64,000 nt of DNA. Source: Ectocarpus siliculosus. Its lineage: Eukaryota > Sar > Phaeophyceae > Ectocarpales > Ectocarpaceae. The stretch covers positions 5,600,543 through 5,664,542 of the forward strand of contig FN649741.1 in NCBI GenBank assembly GCA_000310025.1, written 5' to 3'. Both the position numbers and the translations under genes were made by a program. Each line of letters opens with the position of its first letter. The stretch's first letter is position 1. Below, piece after piece: positions 46,553-58,157 of this stretch. The notes under the pieces are model-generated. The model saw nothing but the letters and a program-made list of their open reading frames with translations, did not search any database and was not told the DNA's origin.

Positions 46553-49500
46553 CTACCGTAGCTCCGCATCCAAACGGCTAGTGATGTAGCCGCGGACAAT
46601 TTCTTGTAGCCGATCTACCTCCTCGTTCGTTAGTGATCGATCCATCGACCGGTATGTAATGCGAAAGCATCTGCTTTTCCGCTGGGTCTTCGGGTGGATG
46701 AAGTCGTCCAGCAATCGGATCTGAAGCGGTCAGGAGAAAATTTTGCAGGCAACAGTTCAGATGTGATCGGACCCAGCTCTTTTTTGCTATTCTAGGACAT
46801 ATTCTTGGCTGGCTTCGCATCGCATAGCAAATGTGCAATCGCCAAACGGTAACGGCTACGTCACATGGCAACAAGCATTTACCTCCTCGACAAGATCTCC
46901 TGCCACGTCCCGCACAACCTCGAAGAGGTCGTTGTTGTGGAAATTATCTTCAGGAAGCCAAAATGTCACATCCTTGTAGCACGGTGGATACTTGCTGTAT
47001 GGCTGAAACGTCGTGAGCGTTTTCGCCTGTGACGAGATGGACAACACAAGGATACAAGAGACAAAGCAAACATAGAATTTGGTAGTTTCGAACGTGCTAA
47101 GAAACGGCGAACGAGAGACAAAGCAGAATGTGGAGGTGCCTGGGTTCGTAACCCCCCCGCCAAGTACCGTGATAGTTGTAGATGGCTGTGAAAGACCCGT
47201 TTAGGCCCGAAAAAGCAGGAAGACCCGGTATGTCGGACACGCGCGGGCTGCGCTTCGTCACTCAGATGGAAGGGGTGACAGGTAGGAGGGATTCGCGGGC
47301 TTGGCGAGCCAAATGTTTTTGTCCCACGTGCGTGTCAAGCATCTCTTGTGTCGACCATGGATGCGGTCTGCTCACCTCGAACTGGGACGAGAACCTGGGG
47401 TCTTCAGACCAGAACAAACGAATATCTGGGATCGAAAACAGCACCATAGCGAGCCGCTCAAGGCCTAGCCCGAAAGCCCATCCAACTTCGCCTGTCCTGC
47501 CAGCGTTGTCCATAACCTCATCATGGATCACCCCGCAACCCAACACCTCCATCCACTTCCCCTGTGGCAGACAACACGCGACATGGTGTGCATCAGTTTT
47601 AGTAAGCAAAAACATCGTACAGTCGGCGAGTATTTGCTAGGTCGATTCACTCGCCCTACAGTGGGCGCCCGCCCAGTTCTGTCTGCCTGGATAAGAGATT
47701 TCATCCACCCGCAATAGCCCCCGACTGCTGCACCTCCAAGTCTTGGAACCCTGAAGCTTGACCGGTACCACACTCGTCGTCCCTATGCATATGCAAAGTC
47801 TATGCATATGTGTTCATCCTATTTTATTTCAGCATCAAGTCCCGCAAAAAAGCAGAAGCGCGATATGAGTCAACATGAAGGTGATACTTGTCCTTAATAC
47901 CCGGTAGAGGAAAGCAGCGCAAAGAGATTTATGTGTCATTCGTTGTTTGGGAAGAGTTTGGAGTATCTAAGCACGATATCACCGTGACAAAACTCTTCCC
48001 CGTTCGCTCTCTCAGTGTGCACCTCTTCAGCCTGTCGGCAGGTAAGCACAACTCACCCGAAAGAGAATTTCCAGTTCAGCCGATGGAGTGGTGAAAGGAA
48101 AGTACGCATCGACCCAGCGCATTTCCACATTCCCGAACAAATTCGTAGCAAGGCCTTCGAGGCCGCGCTTTAGATCCTTGCTCGCGATCTCCTTTCTCTG
48201 GCTGACGTCCCACCTCGCCGGTGCCTGTGAGCAAATGCCGTGGACCATACTGATAGGTAACAAGGTGGCTGCTTTCATCCCCTCGAAAGGTGCCAGCTTA
48301 AAACAAACCATTACACCCATCTGAGAGATCCGACGTGTTGGCTAAAGTGATCGGCGTTGCAACAGATTTGTTTTTACTCAAGGACGGTAAGGGTAAGGGT
48401 AGGGCACAAGCTGCTCCGGCAGAAACCAACAAGTAAGGAATACTCCGCTGCACCCAACTCGCGCGAACACGTACCACAGTAAAAAGCCGACGCACCTCTT
48501 CCTCGGTGAGAATACGCACTCCCTCCATCTGATGAAACACAGGGTAGTGCGTACTATCCACCTCGTCCCGCCTGTAAACATCTCCACAGACAAGGAACCG
48601 GTCTTCCCCTTGCCGTAACAGAGACGTTTGGTGAGCGCTCGTGTGGCATCGTAGAACTCGTTGGGCGTCAACGTAGTAGGTGTCTGAAGGCTGTCGACTG
48701 ACGTGGTCTGGCGGTATCAGTAGCTCATCAAAATTTTGCTCGACTGTAACTATCGGAGGCAAGTCGTCGAAAACCTTGAACTGCGGCTGTCCGAGCGCCT
48801 GCGTATTTTTCTGGAAGTAGAGCTCAATCCTGCGGCAAGTCAGTACGGAACCGGACAAAAAATCATCGTTTTAAAATTTTTGCGGTGAAAGCAAAACACA
48901 CAGGCAAGTCCCCAGACATGCCGTAGAGAAGAGAGAATACAGCAGTACTGTGAATCTACGAATGATCTCGCTCGCCGTATTCGGATGCATCAGCAACCCT
49001 TGTTGTTGTTGTCTTCACAATAAAAAAACGTTCCGGTCTCCACTCAGTACCTTCTGATGTCCGTACTACTCTTTCACGACTTCCTTCTTCCCCTCGCTGC
49101 CTCGGCAAGGCTTTTGCTTAGGCATGTCCCATAGCGAGGGGGGGGTCTTCTAGCGAGCATGGCTAGACTCACCCTCAAGGGACCGATACCTTCTTGCTAC
49201 GGCGCACCCGCCGCGAGGCGTGCGTAGTGGAAGAGTTGGGTCGGCACTGGTGCGTCAGGTACAAAAATGCAGATGCGCGGGCCTCATGGCCGTCGGTGTA
49301 GACAGCAATGTCCATCTCAGTTTTGTGCGCGGAGGCAGACGCCATCAGAAAGGTGGACGGACACTATGTACACGGCCCTAGGTTTGCTAGAGGGAGCTGT
49401 ACTGTCTCAGTAACCTGGCTTCGCCATCAAAGGGGAGTGGGGAACAGGTGGTGACGAGCTGAGTGGGTTGGTTGACCCTTCGGCGCGAGAATTTTCAAAC

Positions 49501-52500
49501 CAAGAACCCTAAGTGCAACGAGGGAGAAAGCGAGGAACCGACTGGGAAGGACAGCAATGAGAGCGTGTGCGGACGGAGCGGGTCAAGTTTGGTCGTGCTA
49601 GGACTGGCCGCAGCGACACCGGAGCAGCGGCACCGGAGCAGTGGCATCGGAGCAGCGGCATCGGAGCACACGGACGACATGGGAACGAGAAAAAAATATT
49701 CCTTGTCGTAAGCGGAGATGACGTTTTTCTCGCCCGGTAAGCGTCCTGGTCATTGCTGCTCTGTCACGTCGCATGGCCCCTTTAGCGCGTTTGTCGACGG
49801 CCATTATTTCCTCCGCAGAAGGAGTCAGGTGACGAAAACGCCAAGGAGTTGGATTTCGTTCTGGATCGAGGCCTTAAGGCGACACAAGAGTTGGTTTTTC
49901 GAATTTTGGCGAGTGTTTTCTTACAGATTAATGTATTGCAATGAATGCAGACAGTACATTTCTGATGATATCGCAATCATTGTGTAGCCGTGCTAGCTTT
50001 TTGCTGAGGAGGGAAATGAAACAGATACATGTAGCATAATGAAACATATGTATTGGTTTGGTATATCAATAGAAGGAAGAATATGATGTATCTGTGTTTG
50101 GTTCATATCGCACGCACTGGTTGCTCATTGCAGCTGTAAGGTGGCCAATATTCGGCGAAAGAAACCTGTTGCAAAGCCGTCCGCGTCTTTGTCATGACGG
50201 TTTCATCGGGTTCACCGTAGCCAGCCGTAGTTGGGATCGTGCAGTAGCCATTGAACGTTGGAATGCGAGCTTTCCCTCACTGAGTGGTAAGTCCTGCATT
50301 TATTCGGGGATGGAAAGGGCGACGTCGATAAAAACTCGATATATATTTTTCAAAAATAACATCAACTCTTGAGCAAGTAACATTGTAGCTCGATCGGTGA
50401 AATGCACGGTGTTTTGATATGTAAACGTTCTCGTTGACGATGTACACACTGCTGTGGAGGGTAGTATTGTAATGGAAAGTAGTAAAAAAGAAAAAAGCGC
50501 GGTACCTCACCTTCCTTGCACGGACAAGAGATGGTCACCAAACATCCGTTTTAGTTATCCGTTTTCGACATTCATTGACGGGACGTTGGAACGGCAATTG
50601 TGCGCCCGGGATTCTTTGCGGATTTTTTGTGCGGACGGATTGTAGCGGATGTGTAGAGGTCTTGGAGAATGGGTAGTAGGGGTGCTATTAGTCGTGGAAG
50701 AACGTATTTCCCACTTTTCCAGCATACCCCTTCACACTCCTTTTGGCGGACTGCATGGCTCCACAATACTTGCAAGGGTCAGCGCGTTCCACCGTTATAC
50801 CCATTTCGTAGGCCGCATACAGGAGTGCTTCACGTGGCTGGGTGATGACAGTGTTCGGACGCGATATATCTCCTCTTGAAACCATGATGTTGTGGATCGT
50901 CGACGCAGTTCCTTAAAAAAAAATGTCGTCCAGACGATCCCTCTTCGCCGCAAAAATATAGATCTGCGTTTTTCCTGATGGGTTTGACATTTCCTGTCGG
51001 AGGATGGTTTGGGCTGGGTGGTGCTGAGTCGTTTTCCCGTGTTCATGGCAGCACTATTGTTCGGTTGTCGTGCGCTCCGCCTCTTCGCATTTACCGCCAA
51101 TTTGTTCCGAGCATGATAATATGCACAATTTTGGTTGTTCTTGCGCAATCGCTGTCGTTTGTTCTGTTTCGTTGTATGTCCGTCCGAACAGTAGTAGCAT
51201 CGCCAGACGTAAAGCTCGGAGATGCCGAAGTTTGGTGTAGATGTCATTGACAGTCGTGGTTGCGAGAGCAGTGTAGAACTCTAGTGTGCACGTGCTGCAG
51301 CAGTGGGCACACACAATACTCGGGCCGACTTTGAACGTTACAATAAAGGTACTGTCACGAAGAAGGCGGTCTACATATCGCTCTTGATTGTAGATTCGTT
51401 GGGCGAGGACACGCTTGCTTGTGATGATGCTGTTGGCGGGTGACCCACACATAACCCGCTTGAATGTCTGCTACCCGCATTTAAAAGCCTGTTGCACACG
51501 TTATGCAGAACCGTGGACTGTGTGGGTGATGCACAATTACGGTAGAAGCTGTGTACCTTCGTTGTCGTCATCTACAACACAGCTGTATGTAGTACATGGG
51601 TGCATGTTGCGTGGGGCTTGGGGCAGCAGCAGCAGTGCATAGACTGACATGCCTGGACGCTGTGCACGTCGACGAGTTACTATTACCTGCAGTGACAAAC
51701 ACACAACGCGGTCGTACTACCCGTCTGTTGCACGGCAGAGGGAGGGCAAGAGGCTGTGTGTATCATAGAGTCTTCTTGTGAATCGCGTATCTGGTGTGCA
51801 TATCACACGCTTCATATCGCATTGCATACTACAGTATGTCCTGTGCGTTTCAGCCCCCGTGACCTGCTTTGACACACCCGCAGAAGGGTACATGTTCGCT
51901 GTACAGCTGTGGGAAGCTGTGTGGATCGCGCAATCACCGTTTTAACGTCAACACAGACCTCGGGTTTTGTTCACGCACAAACATCTTGAAAAAAGTTCCA
52001 AGAAGCACTGAAAATTTATGTAGAAAAAATCCTTCACTATTTTCTTGTAGTGCGTCCGACGATGACATTCCTATGAAAAATATACTTACTTGATCTCTCA
52101 TTTCAAAATTCCACCCGCACACACTTTGCCATCGCCATTCAACCTACGAGCGTAGCGGCGACCGCGAAGCGGTACGCCGCGAAGCGCTCTTGTAATGAAC
52201 TACTGCTGTACAGCAGTATAACCCTGTTGCCGAACATCAGACTTCGAGGGAGCGCACCTCTCCTTGATGATGCCAAGAGGATGCGCAGAGCACCGATGCA
52301 AGTCTTTACCGATCTTGGCTGCCACAGATGGAGAGACATTGTTGTAAGCATCGTCGTTGATCACCGAACCTGTGCAAACCACCGAGGTTGGCAGTTGGGT
52401 ACAGCAGTAGTTCAGGAAAAATAAGTACACACGTAGAAAGACGACCGTTCGAGATCAACCCACATTGGAACGTCAACAAGACTCGAAATAAATCCAGTAC

Positions 52501-52818
52501 CCAGCCGGTTTTCCTCTACTCACTGAAAAGAATCCACCGCATCCCGTTCGACTGTGGGTATATCTCGAATGGGTAGTCTTTCTGTGTGTGTATTTATTTT
52601 TCCTCAAGTGTAGCGGGGTCGCGCATGACCGCACGAAGAGATACAAGAACACCGCCTATCCCTGTGTGTGTCGCTCATGATTCGCGTAGGCAAAGATAGA
52701 CCATCAGCGTGCAAGGTGAACGTGGCCAACCTGGATTAGGCGCGCCAAGATGCAAACCTCTGACGAACCCTGCCCGTGCAGTGGGCCCAGTCCCCCTGAA
52801 GCAGCTGGAGAGCATCAT
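46553..52818 (-). CDS. FARS2: Phenylalanyl-tRNA synthetase, organellar monomeric type
   Basis: Seven exons: 52818-52731, 52369-52258, 48829-48475, 48224-48057, 47561-47376, 47026-46883 and 46720-46553; 406 residues with all phases consistent. It charges tRNA-Phe in an organelle. A presequence-like N-terminus ([20 protein letters not shown]) precedes [16 protein letters not shown] and [14 protein letters not shown]. Class II catalytic motifs follow: [39 protein letters not shown], and motif 3 [13 protein letters not shown] with [14 protein letters not shown]. The C-terminus is the ferredoxin-fold anticodon-binding domain: [46 protein letters not shown]. Mitochondrial, plastid or dual targeting cannot be decided by eye. 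Intron 2 (48830-52257) is 3.4 kb. Confidence 0.92.
48830..52257. other. 3.4-kb FARS2 intron 2
   Basis: Contains a 14-bp minisatellite (listed separately) and a short GC-rich segment built on GCGAAGCG near 52148-52190. Otherwise no recognisable gene. Confidence 0.5.
49617..49669. repeat. 14-bp minisatellite, 3.8 units
   Basis: Units CACCGGAGCAGCGG, CACCGGAGCAGTGG, CATCGGAGCAGCGG and a partial CATCGGAGCAC run head to tail in FARS2 intron 2. Confidence 0.9.
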
Positions 52819-54546
52819 GCCTCCTTTAGCTTGTGGTCAGGCGGGCGGGGAGGTGGCAGAGGCGGCAAGATCTAATTACGCCGCATTTTTCAGAGGTCGG
52901 TGCTTGTGTGCTTGTGCGTTGTGCGTGCTAATAGAAAGCTAGAGGTAGCCGTCGGCGGGCACGCACACGCTCGCTTACCAGCACTGAAATCGGATATATA
53001 TATCACTATGGACAAATTGTGCAGTGCAGGAGAGCATGGCGCTTGGACAGTCCGTTCAAACCACAGGCCTATCTTGGGCGAGGAAGAGCATGACGCCTTG
53101 GTGGCTTGGCTTGGGGACGAAGGTGTGTCGGAAATCTCTTAACTCCGTCAGACGTACCTAGGAATGCTGCCACCACATGCGGACATAGGTTGATCCAGGA
53201 GGTACCCTATCGCCATGGTACCTGCTACAGCTAACCTCCATCAAGTTTGACTGGGCATTATCTATAACGGAAGACTCTTCCATCTCTTGCATGATCATGT
53301 GTACTTGCTTGCAGTTCGTCAAACGACAATTTTTCGAGAACCCTTCTGTGTCAGGTGCTACAGCAGTGAGTTCTACATGTCGTATGTATTGGACAAGGTT
53401 GCTTGGATTTGAATCTTATGCAACGCTTACAAATATGTATATGCATAGGAGTAGATGGGACGAACACAAAAAACGCCTAGTTCCTTTCCTCCTTACTGCT
53501 GCTTTTCTAATCGATTAATCGTACTACAAGTGTAGCTATCGGAATCTGGCCTTCGAAGCATTTTGCAGGGGAAATTTCAATTTTCGAAATTTCAATTTCG
53601 ACGACGAATCAGCCTTGCTGAGCCTACAGAGCACCAACAAATTCGGGGACGGTTTACCTTCGAGCTAGTCACATCTACGTTTTGGCCAATTTTCACCACG
53701 GGCAATAGGTTCGGATTTCAATCGTGAAAAAAGTGGTGGTATTTGCATGTATGTACCGCGCTACGCCGGTGGATCGTGTGTGTTCCGTCCCGTTAATTCT
53801 GGACGTCAGTCTTCTCACTTTCTTTCGGTTTGTTTTCTGAGCGCATCGGCTGGGTCGGTCACACAGGAGAGAGACCACCTAGGAGTTTTTAGTTTGTTCA
53901 CCTCTTTCTCTGGTTGATGCTTGCCGTGTCTTGTATTGGAAAATTGAATGTGGTGCATCGTCACGGGCGCGTTTATTTTTATTTTTTTTGTAGCTGCATG
54001 ATGTCGATCAACACCTACTACCTATGTCGGCTTGCTGTTCGCTGTGGTGTCGAGGACTGAACAATCTCGGCAGCCTTTCCGCCCTGCTCCTGCCGTTCGT
54101 GTTCCCGCCTACACACGAATTTATCGTTGTCCCACGTTTGTTTCGGCAGTTGCGATTTTTTTCGCGAGCGTCTTGTCTTTTTCTTTTCTTTTCTTTTTGT
54201 CTCTTTCTCTTTTCTTTTACAGATGGCCTTCTCTCTTTTCTGCGAAGTACCGAAGATTAAAACACGAACGTACTTATCTTCTCGGACCTGTGGCGTTGGC
54301 TTTTGGTTTCATTTTTTCCGCACATGGCGTGTTGAGGCGCGCTATTTGTTTTTGATTTTCCCATTGGCTTACAGACGCTTCGGGTCCGTTTTAGCGGTAG
54401 CTGATGCTACAACGACCGAGAACTGATAGATGTAACTGTCGTGAGATGTGTGCATCCACGGGAGGAAGTGCGTGTGGTTGCGAGGGGCACCGCAGGTGGA
54501 AGAGAACCGTTTATTTTTTATTTTTTGCAATGACCTTGTCGTGAAT

Positions 54547-54740
54547 CTGGCCTCTGTCGTTTGTTGTGTGTCCCGCCGGCGCCTCGCAGCGTCTCTTTCA
54601 CGGTTAGCCGCCAGGCATCTGGCCTCTGTCGCTTGTTGTGTGTCCCGCTGGCGCCTCGTAGCGTCTCTTTCACGGTTAGCCGCCAGCTGTTGTGGTGTCT
54701 GCTGCTGGCGCCTCGAAGGGTCTCTCTCTCGGTTAGCCAT
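54547..54740 (-). repeat. 72-bp tandem repeat encoding Arg-rich units
   Basis: Two 72-bp units (54547 and 54619) and a shorter third share GGCGCCTCG and TCGGTTAGCC/ACGGTTAGCC blocks. On the minus strand they encode ANRERDxxRRxRDTQQ-type units inside an open frame (54369-54740). Such charged repeats occur upstream of helicase domains in some Helitrons, but no Rep or helicase motif is visible, so that origin is only a possibility. Confidence 0.55.
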
Positions 54741-55731
54741 CCGCTGTTGTTGTGTCGGCGGCTCTCTGCCAGTCTGCCCGCAGCCTGTGTGTATGTGTGT
54801 ATGAGTGTGTGTGAGAGAGAGAGACAGGATTCACGGTGTTTGTGCCATATGCTGTGTGATCGCTCGTGCTATGTGCAGTGTGATCGCTCGTGCCCGTCCA
54901 GGTTCATGCCTTTTGTACCCTGCCGTTCGTACGATTTGTTCTGTGTGTTCTGTGTGTGCGGAAGAAAACAAAAAAAGGGCCGTTTTGTATTTCAATTCTG
55001 CGGCAATCGCCCACACGCACACGCACCAACGCACCTTTATGCCCGCGCTCCATCGGTCTCCTCGCACGCCTGGCGACTGCCCTCTGACGAGCAGCAGCTC
55101 TCGCCCTGTCAAGCTGTGGGCTGCCTAGGGACTCCCTCTCTCCGTTGCTTTGTCTGCGCCGGGAGTCTGTGTGCGCCTCTGACGGGATTCGGGACAATCG
55201 ACCGCAACGGACGTCTATTCGTTAAATTGTCATGAACTCACAGCAGCTACACCCTCTATTTTGCTGGCCGCTTTATGTTGTGGCTCGCTGTGTGCGCACT
55301 CTGCCCGCTGTGCGGGTGTCGCTGTGCCCGCTGAGCGTGTTTTGTCTGCTTCGCACGTGTGCTTGTGCATGTGTTCTGCAGCCGCAATAATAGCTGCAAT
55401 CTGCTGTGTGGTCACGTGTGGTCGCTGACTCCCGTTCATAATCAAGTGATATATTCTAAAACCTAGATAAAGCGGACAGGCACACGCAGAAACTTTTGTT
55501 CTTGATGGAGCCGTATATTACGCTTAGACTTCAGGCCAGATTAGAAATCTCGCTTTGCTCGAACAACTTTTTCAGGGTAAATTAGCCTGTGACTACGGGA
55601 ATTGACGGCGTCAACTGTTTGGTCAGTACGAACAGAGGTTGGTAGTGGAGAGATCGACACGGTTTTTAATGTAAAGGTTTTTTAACAACATTTGTTGGGC
55701 ATACTGCTAGAAAAAGTCCCAGTTTGTGCGA

Positions 55732-55800
55732 CTACGCCGACATTCAAACCCACGCCCGAAATCTGGGACGGTTGTGAGGTTACCAACTGAACCATTGTGA
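55732..55800 (-). repeat. tRNA-derived SINE head (pseudo-tRNA)
   Basis: On the minus strand, A box TGGTTCAGTTGG (55794-55783) and B-box-like GGTTTGAATGT (55750-55740) have tRNA spacing. It aligns with the 43703-43770 segment through AGTTGGTA, CCTC, AACC, AGA and CGGCGTA. No intact cloverleaf is formed. Confidence 0.6.
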
Positions 55801-57479
55801 TTGTGTAACCAAGCAAGTGGGATGAAATATATTGAGAAAAACACCCAGAGATAAAATCGGATCGGATGTACCCAAGGCACATGAGCCTCTTGAGGGAATA
55901 GGCTCGCAGGAGCGTACAGATGGCCGAAAATAAGGCAAGTATTTCACTAGAAACAAGGCCTTTCCGCGTCCTCCCTGTCCCCACTTGGTGATTCCTCTTC
56001 AGGATGCCTGGAGCTCTTTTGCGGCTTCGGGTCCTGCTGTGTCGTTAGCCTCCTCTCGGTTCTTCTGCCACAAAGCCATGATCTTCACGCCCTGAACAGA
56101 TCTCCGGTGTACCGCAACAACCCGCTCGCTTTAGAGAGATACCACTTCCGACCACATGAAGCGCCCCACTCCGAAAGCCAGCCAGCCGAAAACTGATGGT
56201 GGACCCGCGGTAGCTCTTCATACTTGAAGTCGTCCTTCATGCTTTTTCAGCCAACTACGACGGCCCGGATACTCCCCCCCTCTAGCAGTATCGAGTTTGC
56301 CGAACAGCTCACGCCAACGGGAGCCGACTCCGGCGAGTTCGGGTACAAAGCAGCGTCCACATTTGTTATCCCGCACCTGGGTTTATTGGTGACAGTGACG
56401 GTTGGTGACAGTAGGTATGGACAGGTGCCAAGATGCGCAGATGCGTGTCACTCATGACTCGGCCCACGGTTTTACCCGCACAGGAGTATCAAGCGCAGAA
56501 AGACAAGTCAGCGATGAGCAGCTCGAAGTTAGTCATGATATTCAATCAGCGAAGGCAGGGCGCACGGGCCTCTTGTGTGGCCATTTTCTTCTACTGCCGG
56601 TTCAGTGCAGTGACCATTTCTTTGTTCTTGTCATCAAAATCCCTTGCTCTTAGCTTGCACATTTTCAGCTGCTCATCCCACAAATATCTCTTGGAGTTCG
56701 CATGGACGTATCTCTATGATATAGCCGTGCCTATTGCTCTGTTCACGACAGTTTGGATAGGGTACTCAAACGAAACAAAGGGAAATATACGCGGCATGCA
56801 GATGACACATTAGGCCACAAAGTAAAATGTAGTATACTACCAGAGAGCTCACCCGCAACAACGACGCCAGGCTGCCGAGAATCCATAGCGTTAGCAACCC
56901 CTACCTACCTATCTGCGCCGCGTGGTTTCGATGTGAAATTACACTTGTGCAGGTCCGGTGATTCAAGATCAATGCGAGCCATGAGCGTTATCCCTGGAGG
57001 CCGCGGGGGGGTGGTGTATAAAACACCTCTGAATACACAAACAAGTTCGACACAATTATTGCTGTTTTTATTCGTGGTTTCAAACGATGTTTAGAAACGT
57101 GATTAGTATGAGGCCGCCGTTTGCACAATACGATTGAGAAAAATCCAAATTAACATACCACTTGAGGAATGTCAAAGGGTGGTCTCGTGAGGGTCCTCGG
57201 CGTCGTCTGCTCAGGCGTCATCATGGTGGACCCAGAAGGTTAGGATTCGACGATGGTCCCCAGATAAACCCTAACATGATTTGGTTGGGCATGGTTCAGC
57301 GAATGTGCAGTTTTGGCCACCACGTGTTTTGGGTGCCGCACAAAGCCCGTCCCGTCATTCAGGGGGCTTCAAATTGTAGACCGTTTTTTGGGGTTGTTCC
57401 TTCAGGGATAGCACACAACCTCCTTCTGGCGCCAGCTCTTCCTTCCTAAATGTTCGTCTACGGTCTCGAAAGTCAATGT

Positions 57480-58157
57480 ACCCAGTCCTAAGTTTGACTT
57501 TCAACTGTTTCCCTACAACCCTTTATTCCTTCTTTCAACATTCCGCACACATGTAGACCCTCCTCATCCTTGGGGGTCTTCGGTTAGACCCCGTTTAACT
57601 CTCTCGGCAAAAAAAAAAGAATACTTGTTGAACCCCTGTAGGCTGACCGTTTCCAACATAAAACTTCGTTGATTTCAAACCTATGCTTTCTTCGCAACCT
57701 TAGCTCACGCTGTGGGTCGTATACCCTTCGCTGTTTTTTTCCACCCCGCTTCCCAAGCTATTTTCGGCGATCTCTCCTCTCGCACATCGTGGATACGGTA
57801 CTGCGGTTTAGCGCCTTGTGATCTCTTCCCATTCGTCAGGATTGGATTCCCATATCTGCTGTGCTGCTGCACTTCTTGTGCGCTTGGAACAATCTATGAT
57901 GGTTTTCGCTGCTTTCATCTGCGCCTCCTCCAGCTCGTTAACTCTCTTCCTGCTTTCTTCCCATACTACCCCGGCGTACTCTAACGCGGGACGATTACGC
58001 TCTTCAAAACCGTCAATTTTATGTGTGTATCCAGGTGCCGATTTGCGAGTATTACGTGCAACTTCGCTCTTCGCGCTTTGCCCTTTTCGGTTACTTCCGC
58101 TGCTGTTGCGGGGGGTTGAGGGGGGGCGTAATCATATGCTTTGCATGCCTTCGCGGT
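57480..58157 (-). mobile_element. Second, more decayed LINE 3' fragment
   Basis: Minus-strand sequence homologous to 58740-59480, including NRHLDTHIKLTVLKSVIVP and a following YGK segment. The frame is broken by several stops. It lies immediately downstream of the other LINE copy in the same orientation. Confidence 0.7.

Larger units (their letters stand above)
52819..57479. other. Gene-poor, repeat-rich region upstream of FARS2
   Basis: Contains the FARS2 promoter side, the Arg-rich tandem repeat (54547-54740) and a SINE head (55732-55800). A minus-strand exon-like frame at 56091-55999, after a CAG acceptor, ends in a stop (MALWQKNREEANDT); upstream on the same strand is a short frame starting MKDDFKYEELPR. 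Neither could be assigned to a family. Confidence 0.3.

Noticed and set aside
46138-46599. 153-residue minus-strand open frame
   Set aside because: Antisense shadow of the Lys/Arg-rich last exon of SRRM1.
48955-49025. Minus-strand frame [11 protein letters not shown] resembling the FARS2 N-terminal region
   Set aside because: It has no usable GT donor, and the exon at 52369-52258 matches the family better and joins in phase.
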